Assembly: GCF_037975245.1 (NCBI RefSeq)
Contig: NC_092577.1
Coordinates: 22,098,398-22,162,397, forward strand
Direction of reading: 5' to 3'
From: Apostichopus japonicus
Taxonomy: Eukaryota; Echinodermata; Holothuroidea; Aspidochirotida; Stichopodidae
DNA: 64,000 nt
In this document: in pieces, positions 11,701 to 23,498 of the stretch
How positions within the stretch are numbered: position 1 is the stretch's first letter
How the letters are laid out: the number at the start of each line of letters is the position of its first letter
Position numbers and translations under genes: made by a program
Notes under the pieces: generated by a model
Database searches by the model: none
Told to the model about the DNA's origin: nothing
The model's input: the letters and a program-made list of their open reading frames with translations, nothing else

Positions 11701-12427
11701 AAGATAGCTATTAACAAGTAACATTATACTAGTCTTAGCCTCTAACGTTATATTTAGTTAAACTTACGTCGTGAGGTTAGGCCTATGCTTTATCAAAGAC
11801 CAAACGTTAGGTCTAACATTACAGCTATCTATGTATCACTATCAGTATCACTATCACTGTATCAGGGTAATTATGGGCTTGTCTGAACCACGGCGCTCGC
11901 AGCACTAATAACATGTTACTTAGGCCTAGCCTATCATCATATCTACAATGGCATACTATAATATAGTATTTAACTAATTAACGTTGCGAGCGCCTGTGGC
12001 CTGAACTAGTCAGCATACTTTGGCGTATATTTACCTTTGAATATTGGTATTTACATTGGCAAACCCAGTCATCAAGGATGAACTAATAAACGTGTCCATT
12101 TTCAGAGCCCATCAAAGTTTTTGATTCAACTTAGACTGCCTTCTTGGTCCTGAATTTACGTTTGATTTGTAGATTTGTGTGACGGTGTTCAGCTGTCGTC
12201 TACGAAAGGCGTCATGCAAAAACGCTGATAGTGGTCACATGACATAACTTATCCAATGAGAAAAGTCTTTGAGAGTGACCCAGTGCAAAAAGTCAAACTT
12301 TCATCGAGCTATTTCACAATTTCAAACAATCTTGCGTAATAACTCAACCAATACGACCCATTTCTGGGTACAGTATGGCTGACTCAGCAGATGGGTCACA
12401 CAAAATGACCCAGGTGTTTTTACAGTG
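8746..12427. mobile_element. CACTG-ended DNA transposon (non-autonomous)
   Basis: A 3.7-kb insertion bounded by inverted CACTGTAAAAACAC termini: plus strand at 8746, minus strand from 12427. TA flanks both sides (8744-8745, 12428-12429), a candidate 2-bp target-site duplication. The left end is rich in TTTGACCCA motifs (8760-9010), including a repeated AATCTCCACCAGCCCAG at about 8803 and 8947. CACTG ends with a very short duplication suggest an EnSpm-type element. No coding exon was recognised in its 3.7 kb, so it is probably mobilised in trans or dead. It interrupts a Tnp2 coding exon exactly after the HPGEQ codons. Confidence 0.8.
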
Positions 12428-12429
12428 TA

Positions 12430-13391
12430 CTGCTCGCCCTGGATGATAACATAAACCACAGCCCATGTATCCATTAAACTGCAGGCGGTTTTGCAAAGCC
12501 GCCCTGGCAGGGGCATCAGCACAACAACAAATTCCGTAGAATTTGCTTCTAATTATTTCACCCTAATTTTCCCACTGAACACCATCATCAGCCAAAATTC
12601 TTGCTTCTCTTACAAACTTTTCTAAAAACATATTCATACGAGGCCCTTTTTGGCCGAACCATACTGCAGCAAGCAGTCAATTTTTCATTCTTAAACTTGG
12701 TGGAAGCTCATTAATCATGATATAGATAGGCCAAAGGGAGTAACTTGCAGACTTGAACACTGGCATTCCATGTGTATTAAAAGTGTATGTGAAGTTATTT
12801 GGAAAATTATGTACTTCTTCAAGATTTTTGTAAATTTCACCATCAAAAATATCTTCCAAATTTCCGTCCTGTTTCTTATGTCTGTTGTACCTATAAGCCA
12901 GATTCACTGTTATGTCCTCCCTTTCAAGTAAAGTCTTTATCTGATGCTTCAGACTAGATGTAATGAAAAAGTTACTATTTTGCATGTTTCCAACATTGCA
13001 ATCTCTCTGACAATGTGGGCAAGAGACAACACCTACATTTATGCCTTGCCAGGTTCTAACAAAGCTCAAACAATAACTGCAATAAAAATGAAATGATAAA
13101 TTCAAAAAATTGCTTTTAAATAACTCCTCAAATATATATTTTGATGCTGGTATAACAAGTCTTCCTAATATGCTACTAATAATATGCAGAAGATCCACCA
13201 TGGCAGCTGTAGACAGACAATGCCGCATCACAAAAGTCATGACCATCAGGATTACCTCAGCCTTTGTTACTTGTGGTCCCTGGAAAAGTGGTTCATTCAG
13301 TGTCTCATCTGCCTGGAATGCTGCTTCATCATCTGCTGGGACATCACTATCTGTTTCCAGAACAATTCCCTTCAGAAGCAGATGAAGAACC
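12430..13391 (-). pseudogene. N-terminal and central exon of Tnp2-type transposase gene
   Basis: Minus-strand exon after a good acceptor (TATTTTTCAG, exon base 13391), reading VLHLLLKGIVLETDSDVP. It includes an AEVILMVMTFVMRHCLS helix region, a Cys-rich segment (CSYC, CPHC), FPNNFTYTFNTHGMPVFKSA and LWPIYIMINELPPSLRMKN. The frame then continues with LLAAVWFGQKGPRMNMFLEK and GYMGCGLCYHPGEQ. In-frame stops follow MKN (near 12675) and GVQWEN (near 12566), so it is decayed. Order and motifs fit invertebrate Tnp2 proteins. It continues at 8743 across the inserted element. Confidence 0.7.
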
Positions 13392-13922
13392 CTGAAAAAT
13401 ATACAAGTATGGCAATTGATATAAGGCCAAGCGAATGTGGCACAGAGTACAACACTGCAAAAATAATTAAAATTAGCCGCTTCATTTTTTTTTAAAATCA
13501 CCACGGTAGCAATCTTACTTTCATTATCCTGCATGAGGAACAATTTTTTTCTGCACCCAAACCCAATGATCCTTGACATGGGACACTTAGTTGTAATGCC
13601 TACAGGATATATGTATGCCTATTTACAGGTAATTACGAATACAAGTCACTTATAATGAAGTTCACCGCAAATTAGTTCGCTGCAGGTAGAGTTCCCTCAC
13701 AGGTAAAGATCATCACAGGCAATGTTTGCTGCACCTACACGAAAGTAGGGTATCATTTTGGCATTCCAACGGGCGAAAATAAAAATCATTTTGGCATTCT
13801 AACGGCCGAAAATAAAAATATGTCATTTTGTAAATTTTTGTTTGGTGAGGCAATTTAGTTGATTTCAAGGGGAAATAAATGTCTAAAAGCCTTTTCATGT
13901 GAAATAAGTTACATGGCAGGTC
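13392..13922. other. Probable intron of the Tnp2-type gene
   Basis: Between the acceptor at 13392 and the upstream exon ending near 13923 on the minus strand. It contains two adjacent copies of CATTTTGGCATTC-N-AACGG-GCGAAAATAAAAAT at about 13750-13820. No coding sequence was recognised. Confidence 0.4.
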
Positions 13923-14288
13923 CTAAGCATAACACTTGGGTCTGGACCTAATAAATATTGGAGAATTCGGACCTACAGTATCAATATCATATTGATTAAG
14001 TTTTCTTACCATTTCACCGTAACTGCTATGGACATCATCGTTAGGTCTACCATCTTCACTGGAACAGTTGAAATCTCTGGACCAATTGTTTTGTAATTGT
14101 CCCTTCTTGAGAGTCTTGCTGCCTTTTTTAGAACGATTCAGGGCCCTCCGAGGAATGGTTGGTTCTTCATCACTAGAATTTTGAGGTTCTAAGTAACCTT
14201 TATATTTTTTCTTAGGTCTAACAGAAACATTGTTCCTATTCCTTTCTCGATTTGGATCCATTTGTCTAGGGCCTACAGCGATATCCAA
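13923..14288 (-). CDS. Putative first exon of Tnp2-type gene, basic low-complexity
   Basis: A 121-residue open frame starting at ATG 14288 (MDIAVGPRQMDPNRERNRNN), rich in Lys/Arg/Ser (KKGSKTLKKGQ), with an acidic SSDEEP patch. I recognise no domain. Its place upstream of the 13391 exon, its strand and the lack of other candidates suggest it is the N-terminal exon of the same gene. No strong splice donor was confirmed at its end, so the link is inferred. Confidence 0.35.
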   Translation of the reverse strand: MDIAVGPRQMDPNRERNRNNVSVRPKKKYKGYLEPQNSSDEEPTIPRRALNRSKKGSKTLKKGQLQNNWSRDFNCSSEDGRPNDDVHSSYGEMVRKLNQYDIDTVGPNSPIFIRSRPKCYA

Positions 14289-15346
14289 GATTCGAACTTG
14301 TCAATATTTCTTGTGCATACCGAGACCAGCCTAGCCTAGAATTAGGCTAGTATGAGTCCAACGAAGTTCGTTAGGTACATTTAATGGACGCCTGTACGTA
14401 AAAAATATGCACGGTGTATAAAGACTTTCCGTACTACCGGCTAGGCTAGGGTTACACGTTTAGCAGTATCAATGTATATACATATACAGTATCGTACCAA
14501 TGTCCAAACAATGTCAATACGACGCAACAAAACCGTATTACAGTTCAATAAAAGTATAGATAAATGTTGTATTTACATAACTGCACGTAGATGAGATAAC
14601 TTCTCGAAGAAAGTAGCAAAATAATAAACCTATAGCCGACCAGGCAAGAATCGCAATTCAGATGAAAAATACACAAGACTGCTTTTATTTTAGGCGTAAT
14701 TGTATCGGGAATGTTATTATCAAAGTTCGTAAGCAGTAACCGTATCGTAATATATTGAAACTGCTAAATTAGCCAATTTATGAGGGGGGGGGGGGAAATA
14801 AATCTTGGTCATATTTATCACAGTTTTGATTGAACGATTAAACTATTGTACCGTATTAAATAAAAATAAAATACGTTTACTGTTCATGAAATTTAAAAAT
14901 TAATTATGTTATACTTTTTTCGGCGATTTGAACAATTGGTAGGCAAAATGCCTTCCTAGTGCAGAATGGTATGATCCGACTGAATTGCACTTTGACATTA
15001 GTTTTGCGTTAGCGCTAAATTTATAAATTCCGAAACCGCAAACCCACGTTAATAGAAGCCTCGCAGAATCGCATTTGTAACAGATTTTATCAACAATTTC
15101 AAATTATTACCGCGGCTGAGTTTCCTTCTTTGTGATCTTTATATTATTGACACATACTTGTAACGTTATAATTGATTTTACACGTGCTTTTTAACATAAA
15201 GATTTTAATTGAACTGAAACTTGATAGTGGCCTAGGACTATTGTATAAGCTAGTCCTAACAAACCTGTTTCCACTAACGTTAGACATAACTTTTTATATC
15301 ACTAGTTGCCTAGCTTATTGGGGCCTAGCTTAGTTAATAAGGCATA
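14289..15346. other. Intergenic region between divergent genes
   Basis: About 1.06 kb separating the putative start of the minus-strand Tnp2-type gene (14288) from the plus-strand BEN-like gene (15347). AT-rich with a G10 run at 14786. The arrangement would allow a shared promoter, but no specific element was recognised. Confidence 0.4.
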
Positions 15347-17351
15347 ATGGCAATTTCTTATGCATACATTAGGTATCTTAAAGATCAGGAACGTGAAATT
15401 GTGAATGTAAATCACATTAAGAACTTTCACCCGGAGCATGAACTAGACTTTATACCGAACAAAGCATATATGGTACAATGGCTGGCAATTGACAGCGACG
15501 ATGAAACAGAGATGGATTCCAACTTACAGGACCAGGACTCATGGTACAAGGCACAAATTTTATTGTTGACAGGTAAGTTATATTTGTACTTGTTCAAACT
15601 GTTGGCTAGTCTATATGCATATAGGCTATTGTGTCCAATGCAATTTACATAGTATAATTAACTGTTCTTAGTTTGCCTTTTTTTGTTTGTGCACCTACAC
15701 TAGTTAATCCATATCACCATAGCTGAACACCAGATAGTAACAGCCTCGGTCAACACAGCATAATTAGCTTAACATATAAAGAGTGTTGACAAGTAAAGAG
15801 GCTTTAACTAAAACGGTAAACCACACAGGGAATATGTTTGTGGATAAACATTTTGTCGCTTAACTTATGCATGTTTGAACAATGTACTTTAACCAGTACA
15901 TTTTGGAATTTAATTGAAGAAGGCAGGTGGAGGGGAGGGGTGTGGGTGTTAAAAGCAGGGGGTAAATAATAGCTAGAGAACTACTGGGTGGATATTTAGG
16001 TTTTATTTTTCCAAATTCCTCCCTCCATCCCCCCCCCCCCCTCCGATATGACATCCCTGCTTACCATTTGATCCATCTTACACACTAAATAGTCACATTC
16101 TTTGTTTTTTGTTTACAGCTTCAAGAAAGGAGCTAGAGAAGAAGTTAGAAGGCACACGTGTCAAAGTGTCCAAAGTCTTTGACACATCAGTGGAGGACTC
16201 CTCTGAAGATGAAAGTGCTTCGTCATCTTTACGACAGGAAATGTTACATTCAGGGAAAGCAAGGGTAAATATTTTATTGTTCAATGTCTTCTTTATGAGA
16301 CGCTACAAATAAGTACATTCTCTTTGTCCACATTTGCAAATGCTATTACAGTTGGTGGGATTAGAAGTGATTTCATAGTTCAACATTTATTGTTTTGCCT
16401 ATAATTAATATTTGAAGGTTTTACCAACTAGTAAGCTGCTAAAGCCCAATGATTCATTTATCCCCAGGAATCACACAACGTAAGGTAACCCACTTAGTTC
16501 CATTCCCTGTACAAGTTTAATCAATCAAATTCGGAGATTTGCCAGAACCATGTTTTGCATAACTTGGTTAAAAAAGTCTTCTATGCATTATCTTTGTACA
16601 TTATTTTGCCCAACCCCTAGCTGTACCTGTATGGAAGTTCAAATGGGACTTTAATCTGTTTTAGATGTTTGTTAATAAATAACAGATATGAACTTATAGA
16701 AAGAAGTGTCTGATAAGTAAATGCAGATTGGTGGCCCACTGTGTGCTTACCAAAAGTTTACATGTACACTCTCATGGTCTTTAATATTCACAACACTGCC
16801 TAAAATACAAATTGTATGTGTTAATATAGAGTGATAGATATGTGAATGTGCTGTTCGAAGTACTATTAAAAAAGGCGTAAACAATATTTTGGTCTTTGGT
16901 CTACCACATTTATCACACAATCAAAATATATTTTATTTAAAACAATGGCACTTGATGGGAACATTTGAAATTATTATTATCCACATGTAGAAATATTATA
17001 TATATGCTATTAACACTTGTTATCAAAATTATCAAGTTGATTTAGCTGATAAATTATAATTTGGAATCCATTATGTTTTTTTAGAAGGAGAAAAAAAGGA
17101 ACAACAAAAAGCTAAGAGCAGCTCTCTTAAGAAATTGCTGTCAAAACGGCTTGAGTGCCGAAAAAGGAGTGCTGTTTTTGGAGACGAACCAGAAATGAAG
17201 AGGAAATGCCATGGTCTGGAGATGAAAAACCAAGAGCTGATGACAAGAAACAAGGAACTGGGGGCAAAGATGAAAGAAGTGCAGGATTTGAACATCCGAC
17301 TGCAGAGAGCACTGTTGGAAAAACTGAGCTGCCCACATTGTGAAAAGAAAG
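15347..17351 (+). CDS. BEN-like gene, exons 1-3
   Basis: Three coding exons: 15347-15572, 16119-16264 and 17085-17351, all with GT/AG borders (donor ACAG|GTAAGT after exon 1; acceptors TTTACAG and TTTTTTTAG). Exon 1 starts MAISYAYIRYLKDQEREIVN, an N-terminal module common to invertebrate BEN-domain proteins. Exon 2 is Ser/acidic (DTSVEDSSEDESASSS). Exon 3 encodes a basic stretch, a coiled coil (ELMTRNKELGAKMKEVQDLN) and CPHC. The phase of exon 3 is off by one against exon 2; one base in the A7 run at about 17091-17097 would explain it. Likely a nuclear DNA- or chromatin-binding factor, by family only. It continues at 33765. Confidence 0.7.
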
Positions 17352-17467
17352 GTAGTATTGCTTTATTAATTTGTAAGTTGTCACTTATTTAACAAGCATT
17401 TTGTAATTGTACCTAACAAGGTTACATGTACATAGCCTATGTATACCATATCTGTGCAAATCAGTTT

Positions 17468-17935
17468 GAGTTGGCTTTCGTGGAGTGCAGACGTGTTTCG
17501 CTCTCGCTCTCCATCTGATACAGCTACTTTCTTACCTTACCTTACTGTACTGTGCTATACTTCCCGCCAGGCGGGTGTGTGCGTTTGTCGTATATAGTTA
17601 TCGTATATCGTTTTAAGTTTAAACCTGTCTTTATAGTTTGTCTTTGTTACTCCTCTGTGGCCTAGCCACCTTCGGTATCATGGCATCGCGCCGTGATTCT
17701 AAAATTGTTAAGTTGACCTTCACCGGTGAACAAGCGGTTCCACCGGTGCAAGTTTTTAGTATTTTAAAGAGTAAGGGTGTTGTTGTGCCTGGAGAGGTTG
17801 ATGCTTTACAAGCTCTCCAGGGTCGTAATACGTATGATCTACGTTTTACCAGTGACGTGACCCGGCAGAAGGGTGTCACGTTGCTGAGTGGGGTTGAAGG
17901 TTTCACAGTTACTCCATACGAACGTTCCGTATGGG
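17468..17935 (+). mobile_element. LINE copy 2, 5' half (same insertion as 28945-33439)
   Basis: Starts at GAGTTGGCTTTCGTGG like copy 1 and runs through the 5' UTR and the first about 85 codons of ORF1 (ATG 17680), closely matching 1915-2375. It stops at TTCCGTATGGG (17925-17935), where the large MULE-like element begins. The other half of the same LINE resumes with a repeat of TTCCGTATGGG at 28945. Read together, the two halves form one complete LINE lying in the BEN intron. No clean LINE target-site duplication was seen. Confidence 0.85.
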
Positions 17936-17942
17936 GCTATGT

Positions 17943-18062
17943 CAATGTTCCCAGGGTCCATTGTTCCCAGGGTTCGATGTTCCCAGGGTTTGATGTCCCT
18001 TTTTTTCTTCAAAAATCACCCGAAGGGACGTTGTTCAGTAAGAGCCGCACAGAAGTGTTGAC
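17943..18062. repeat. Left inverted end of MULE: minisatellite and subterminal block
   Basis: Three units of the ATGTTCCCAGGGTTCG minisatellite (17943-17992), then a block from GATGTCCC to AAGTGTTGAC. The block is found in reverse complement at 8-83, where a second copy of the element ends. Within it GTCCCTT and AAGGGAC form a short inverted pair. Confidence 0.8.
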
Positions 18063-18065
18063 AGC

Positions 18066-20520
18066 CACTCAGTGGCCTCACAATTGGTGCTTTCAGGGGA
18101 GGGGTCTAGTAACTCGCCGTGCGGCCCCTGAGGCTGAACAACCGGGTGCTCGGACCAGGCGCATACCGAGAGATTTGTCTGGGGGCTCGTAGACGCAAAA
18201 TGGTGCTTGTAGAAAAACAGCAGTAAAATTTCCACTGAACACTCATAATCTTGTTTGTCACTTGGTCATGTTGTTTTGCCCCTCCCTGTAGCTATCTTAC
18301 TGGCCCGGACTGCATGTTTGTTCGCTCATCCCATCCCAGCAACACACAATCTTTTTGAAAATCCACACTGTACCCTAAGTTTCTGAAAACGAAAATTCGG
18401 GAATGGATCGACCGAATTCGGGCAAAGAATAGGTGAAATTTGTACAGAGATACAGCAAAATTGAAAAGTTTGCCCGAATTGTCGACTGAGTGCCCGAATT
18501 TCAAATGTGCAAAAGTTTCGCGCTACTCGCTCAAAGTGATTTACGGTTTGCTTTATACACATGAACTGCTATAAAATGCTAGTAGCTTTCGGGAGAAACT
18601 TTCTGCCTCCTTGAACTGAAAGGGTCCCGTACGCCTATGTTCATCTCCGCCCGAATTTACCAAGTCTTTGCCCGAATGTTCGTCGTTTTCAATCCGAATT
18701 CTCGATCTCAACATTTTTTGGAGGCAGCCCCCCCCCTTCCCCCGCCTCGTACGCCTGTGACGGAGATTACAAGGACTAATATACTACTTATGGGCAAAAC
18801 CACCATTGTCAACGTAGGCCTACAGTAGTTGGCAAGGAATTCATATAAGCCTCTGATGCTTGCTTACACCATACCGCTCAATTCAATTTGAGTAGCCTAT
18901 ATATACCGTACTCTTGCCGCCACTTGACGTCATTTTCCATCTCTTTTCTTTGTCCTTTTGTCTTTTCCTCTATATTCTCGTAATGGCTACCTTCCATTTG
19001 CGCCCTTTGTATAGTGAGGGGCGATCGCCCCTCCCATCCACCCTTTTGTTACGCCACCGACACCACTATCAGCTCCGATAGTCAGATTAGACCATGCAGA
19101 AACGCGTAGAATTCACCCTCAGCGTCGTTAGTAGGCCCTTAACCGTAGTGCAATGTTTCAATATCGATCCTCTATTCTCACGTAAAACAACAAATGCTAT
19201 ATACTACTACAGTGAAAAATGTGGAGGGGCGGAAGTATTATTCCGCCCCCCCCCCCGCTTCGCAAGTCAGAAAACCCCTTTTTCATCTCCCAGAGAAAAA
19301 AAAAATCTCATTTTGAGCACCAAATTGCATCTAAGGCCAGGTGAAAATACAAAATTAAGTTTACAAAATGAGTGGGTGTTGAAGTGTGCTATATTGCACC
19401 AAATTGCATCTGAGGCCACCTGGAAATGCCAAAAAAAATCCCAATTCTTGGGGGGAAAATCGTCCACAAAAAGAGAAATTCCCCCTCCTCCTACCCCATC
19501 AAAACATTTTTGGCCGAATCGCTACCTCAGTGAAACGGAACATTTATTACTCTCCTGGATTTCAGGACTTTTACTGCATTTCGTCGAATGCTAAAGGGGT
19601 AATTTTTTTTACATTCCAAATTAACTAAACTGACATTCCAGTTACCATGATTTGAATGTACTGTTGCATTCCAATTGTCCAGCAACACTAAAAGTTAAGC
19701 TTTCCGTCATATTGATGATGTATCCATTGTCTCGTGTAAGTTCCCGTAACTTTTAGACCTTTGACATGGGAAATACTCGATTGCGCAATGCACCGCTCGG
19801 ACACCTACTGTACTAATTGACTTGCACGCCCTATGTTGTTATAGCGGTCGATTAGGTCCGTATGTTTTGCGTTACTGTTCGATTCGTAATACAAGGGAGT
19901 ATCGTAACGCCGACCGAATTCTATTCAGTCAAGTCGGAACACAGAGTCACGAAAAATCAGCCAAAGAGTTCAAGTAATGTCTAAATACTTTGTTAAAATG
20001 AAAACACTTTATCTTGTTACATACGGTTAATGAAGTACATCAATTAATCCTCCAATCAATGATGATTCGCTTTAAGATGAGTTAAATGGTAGCAATAAAT
20101 CTTTGGGCATAATACATGGCTTAACTCATTTACAACTCTATTGGAAGTAAAGCAGTACCAAAAGAAATACAAGTGTAGACCAAACCTCGCAGCCTCTGAC
20201 AATAACTCGCAATATGCGAGCGAACCCTAAACGTCTTAATTCCTACGAGCTGATCTGTTTCCCGCTACTTGTGATCTGTGCTGTATCTCGCAAATCAGTG
20301 CGAGCTGGGCTGTTTCTCGCAAATAGTGCAAGCTGTACTGAAACCTAGGTATAATTCGGGTCTTAAATACACATATTCACAAAATAGGGAGATGGTCGAG
20401 CTTCAGCCTTAGGTTACCTTTCAGTACTTTTACGTCAATCTTTCTCAATATACCGAATTAAATTATGAGCTAGAATAATGCTCCAGCCTTGTAAATTTTA
20501 GGGTAACACCACAAGTAATT
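18066..20520. other. MULE interior, left non-coding part
   Basis: No gene recognised. Repeated GCCCGAATT motifs lie at about 18412-18680. A 22-bp perfect hairpin with GGGCGGAA/TTCCGCCC arms lies at 19229-19250. Duplicated TGCACCAAATTGCATCT-like stretches occur at about 19315 and 19395, and CTCGCAAAT-type motifs near 20200-20330. These look like fragments of other repeats. Confidence 0.4.
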
Positions 20521-21822
20521 CTGGGTGTATCTAAAACGAAGACCTCTAAAACGAAAATCGAAGACAGAAGACTGGTGAAATCTCTAAAACGAAGACATCT
20601 AAAACGAAGACCGAAGATAGAAGACTGGAAAAATCGAAAACAAATAAAGAAGTCTTCGTTTTTCGATCTTCGTTTTCGAGAATCGCAATATAGGCAAATC
20701 TCGAAAAGGAAGACCAAATAACGAAGACCTGCAATAATAATCATTTAAAACAGATACAATCGTCATGAAACTCTCCGAGTAGATCATACAATGTTTAATG
20801 GCCGTGTCAGCCCTGGGGACGGGGGAGTGGGGATTAATAAACCATCGGTTACGTGGTAAGGAGCAAATTCATGTAAGCTTATGGGCATCCGTACAACTGT
20901 GATCTCTTTCCGCTTTTTCAAAATTAGCCATTGAGTTAATTTGTCAGGTTTCCTGATCTCTTTTTCTTCATATTGTCTGTCTCATCTTCATTGAGAAATG
21001 AACATTTAAGAAGTATTTCACCAATAGTTGCAGATACAAAAGGAATTAAGCTTGAAATATCGAAGTCTTCGTTTTTCGATCTTCGTTTTCGAGATTTGAA
21101 GTATAGGCAAATCTGGAAAAGGAAGACCGAATAACGAACACCTGCAATAATAATCATTTAAAACACATACAATGGTCATGAAACTCTCCGAGTAGATCAT
21201 ACAAGGTTTTATAAATTGAAAAGATTCCAAATTTGAGTTAAAATGTTGAATTGGAAGCCACCCGACATGTAAGTTGTAATACATAAGCCCTTGCGGGCTT
21301 CTCCCACATTTGTGGTCGCTTAAGCGTCGTTAAAATAACTGCTGATTATTATTATTATTAATGGCCGTGTCAGCCCTGGGGACAGGGGTTGGGGATTAAT
21401 AAACCATTAGTTTGTGGTAAGGAGCATTGCATTAAAGCTTATGAGCATCCGTACAACTGTAATCTATTACGGCTTTTTCAAAATTAAGGCCACCATTGAC
21501 TTTATTTGTCAGGTTTCCTGATCTTTTTTTTTCATATTGTCTGTCTCATCTTCTTTGGAAAATCAACGTCTAAGAAGCATTCTACCAATCGTTGCAGATA
21601 CGAGTAGAATTTAGCTTGAAATATCGAAGTCTTCGTTATTCGGTCTTCCTTTTCGAGATTTGCCTATACTGCGAATCTCGAAAACGAAGACTTCTATATT
21701 TGTTTTCGATTTTTCCAGTCTTCTATCTTCGGTCTTCGTTTTAGATGTCTTCGTTTTAGAGATTTCACCAGTCTTCTGTCTTCGATCTTCGTTTTAGAGG
21801 TCTTCGTTTTAGACACTAATTA
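20521..21822. mobile_element. Foldback-like element with GAAGAC-rich inverted repeats
   Basis: About 200 bp from 20527 (CTAAAACGAAGACCTCTAAA onward) recur in reverse complement ending at about 21818. Arms are built from repeated CTAAAACGAAGA and GAAGACAGAAGACTGG blocks. The middle contains two diverged copies of a unit with AATGGCCGTGTCAGCCCTGG (about 20799 and 21360) and a further GAAGTCTTCG block near 21062. The structure is nested inside the MULE interior. No coding capacity was seen. Confidence 0.7.
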
Positions 21823-22344
21823 CGGCATCTTTAGTATTATATTTGGTCTAGATAGACAGATAAACAAATATACTAACGTTGATTGGTTCACTTCACTGAC
21901 ACGGTCGATCTAACATTGACGGATACTAACGGCCTCTTACGAACAATAATCTAACCCTTTTATACCAAGTAGCTTGAATAGCTGAACTCGGTGACCCTCT
22001 TTTATGTTTTTGATGTATGCCGAAGCGCGCGCACGCAGGAAGCGGCTTCCTTTTTGTTTTGGAAAACTGTCTACACTGCTGGGAAAACACGGTGAGCTTC
22101 CTTAGATCTAAAGAGAAAAGGGTTTTAAAGGTCTGGGGCCCGAGACGGGGAAATCGAAATAAGAATAGTAAACAGCCCGAGCTCAATACAGAACGAAACA
22201 AATTAACAGAAAGAAATCTGCTAGACTTATACGTCAAATTTCTGTAACAGTATAGCCAAGACTGGAGAGTTCCCGAGCTCTGTTTGTATAATCTGCACTT
22301 TGTTATTTCCAATTATTCTTGTTTGAGTTCTGTATGTCCTTAAC

Positions 22345-23498
22345 ATGGATGAAGCAAAGATAGTGCAGGGTGAACGCGGTGGTCGTATTCTAGCCTCAGG
22401 GGGCTTCCGATACCAACTTCATCACCGGAAGCAGCTCGAAATGACTTGGCGATGTTGGCGACGCCCGTGCCATTCGAAGCTTTTCACCAATACATTTGAC
22501 AAAGCTGCCGAAAACCCAGATATTCAAATTCGAGTAAGAGAAGAACACAATCACCCACCAGACGACGACGTCATAGACAGGAGAAGTTTCGTCGACCGTT
22601 GTAGGGCCGAACTTGATAGGAACCCAACTATTTCGATCAAGAGAGTATAAGAAAGCGAGATTGCCAATGAGCAACGGCGAGTCGCTCGTCAAGGAGGCGG
22701 TGATCGCCCGCAAGTGCCTCAATTCCAAAGCGTACGCTCTCAGCTTCATAGATCACGTAGTAGTATGATTCCTGAAATACCAGATTCAATTGATGATGTC
22801 GATATCAACGGTCAATGGGCTGAAACTTGGAATAACGAACAGTTCCTCGTGCACCAAGACAATGATTGGGGACTAGCTATATTTGCTACAGAAGATAATC
22901 TAAGGGTGCTGCGACGATGTCGGCATTTTTTCATGGACGCAACGTTTCGGACAAGTTTTCAACATCATCGGTATATATAAAGGCCATACTTTATGCCTTG
23001 CTACAGCATTGATGACCAATCGTACCGTGGCCGATTACAGAAGAGTCCTCTTCGTCATTCGTAGAGAAGTGAGGCGGGTTTCTCGGCATAGATGGCGCCC
23101 TACTAACATGACCTGTGACTTCGAGCAAGCCATCATATCAGCAGTCGGAACCGAATTTCCAAACATAGAAATTGGCGGGTGTTATTTTCATTTTACGAAT
23201 AACATGTGGAAGCATGTTCAGGATCTTGGTCTGGCCAGAGCCTATCGGTAAGATGAGCAATTGAAGAAGGTGATAAGGAAATTGATGGCGCTGGGATATT
23301 TGCCTAGGGCTCTGGTGAGAATGAATTTCGACTTGCTAAGAAGAAGAAACTCGACCGCTCGCTTAATGCATCTGTATCCGGCCCTTGCCGACTTCTTCGA
23401 CTATGTGTCAAACAATTATATCAACGGGCAATATCCTATCACCCTTTGGAACGTATACGATCGTGACATGGAAACACGTACAAACAACCGAGTTGAAA
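22345..23498 (+). pseudogene. MULE transposase exon 1 (FLYWCH-like finger and DDE core), broken
   Basis: Starts at ATG 22345. Residues 1-85 form a FLYWCH-like zinc-binding region (GFRYQLHHRK, MTWRCWRRPCHSKLF, EEHNHPPDDD). The MULE core follows: FFMDATFRT, LMTNRTVADYRRVL, CDFEQAIISAVGTEFPNIEI and GCYFHFTNNMWKHVQDLGL, with TNNRVES at the exon end. Damage: an in-frame TAA at 22648-22650, a frameshift with a probable small deletion near 22960-22975 and an in-frame TAA at 23249-23251. The donor AAA|GTGAGT at 23499 joins AGT across the intron to YHRQFND at 27021, giving the family's NN-ES-H motif. The enzyme would cut and integrate MULE ends. Confidence 0.85.
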
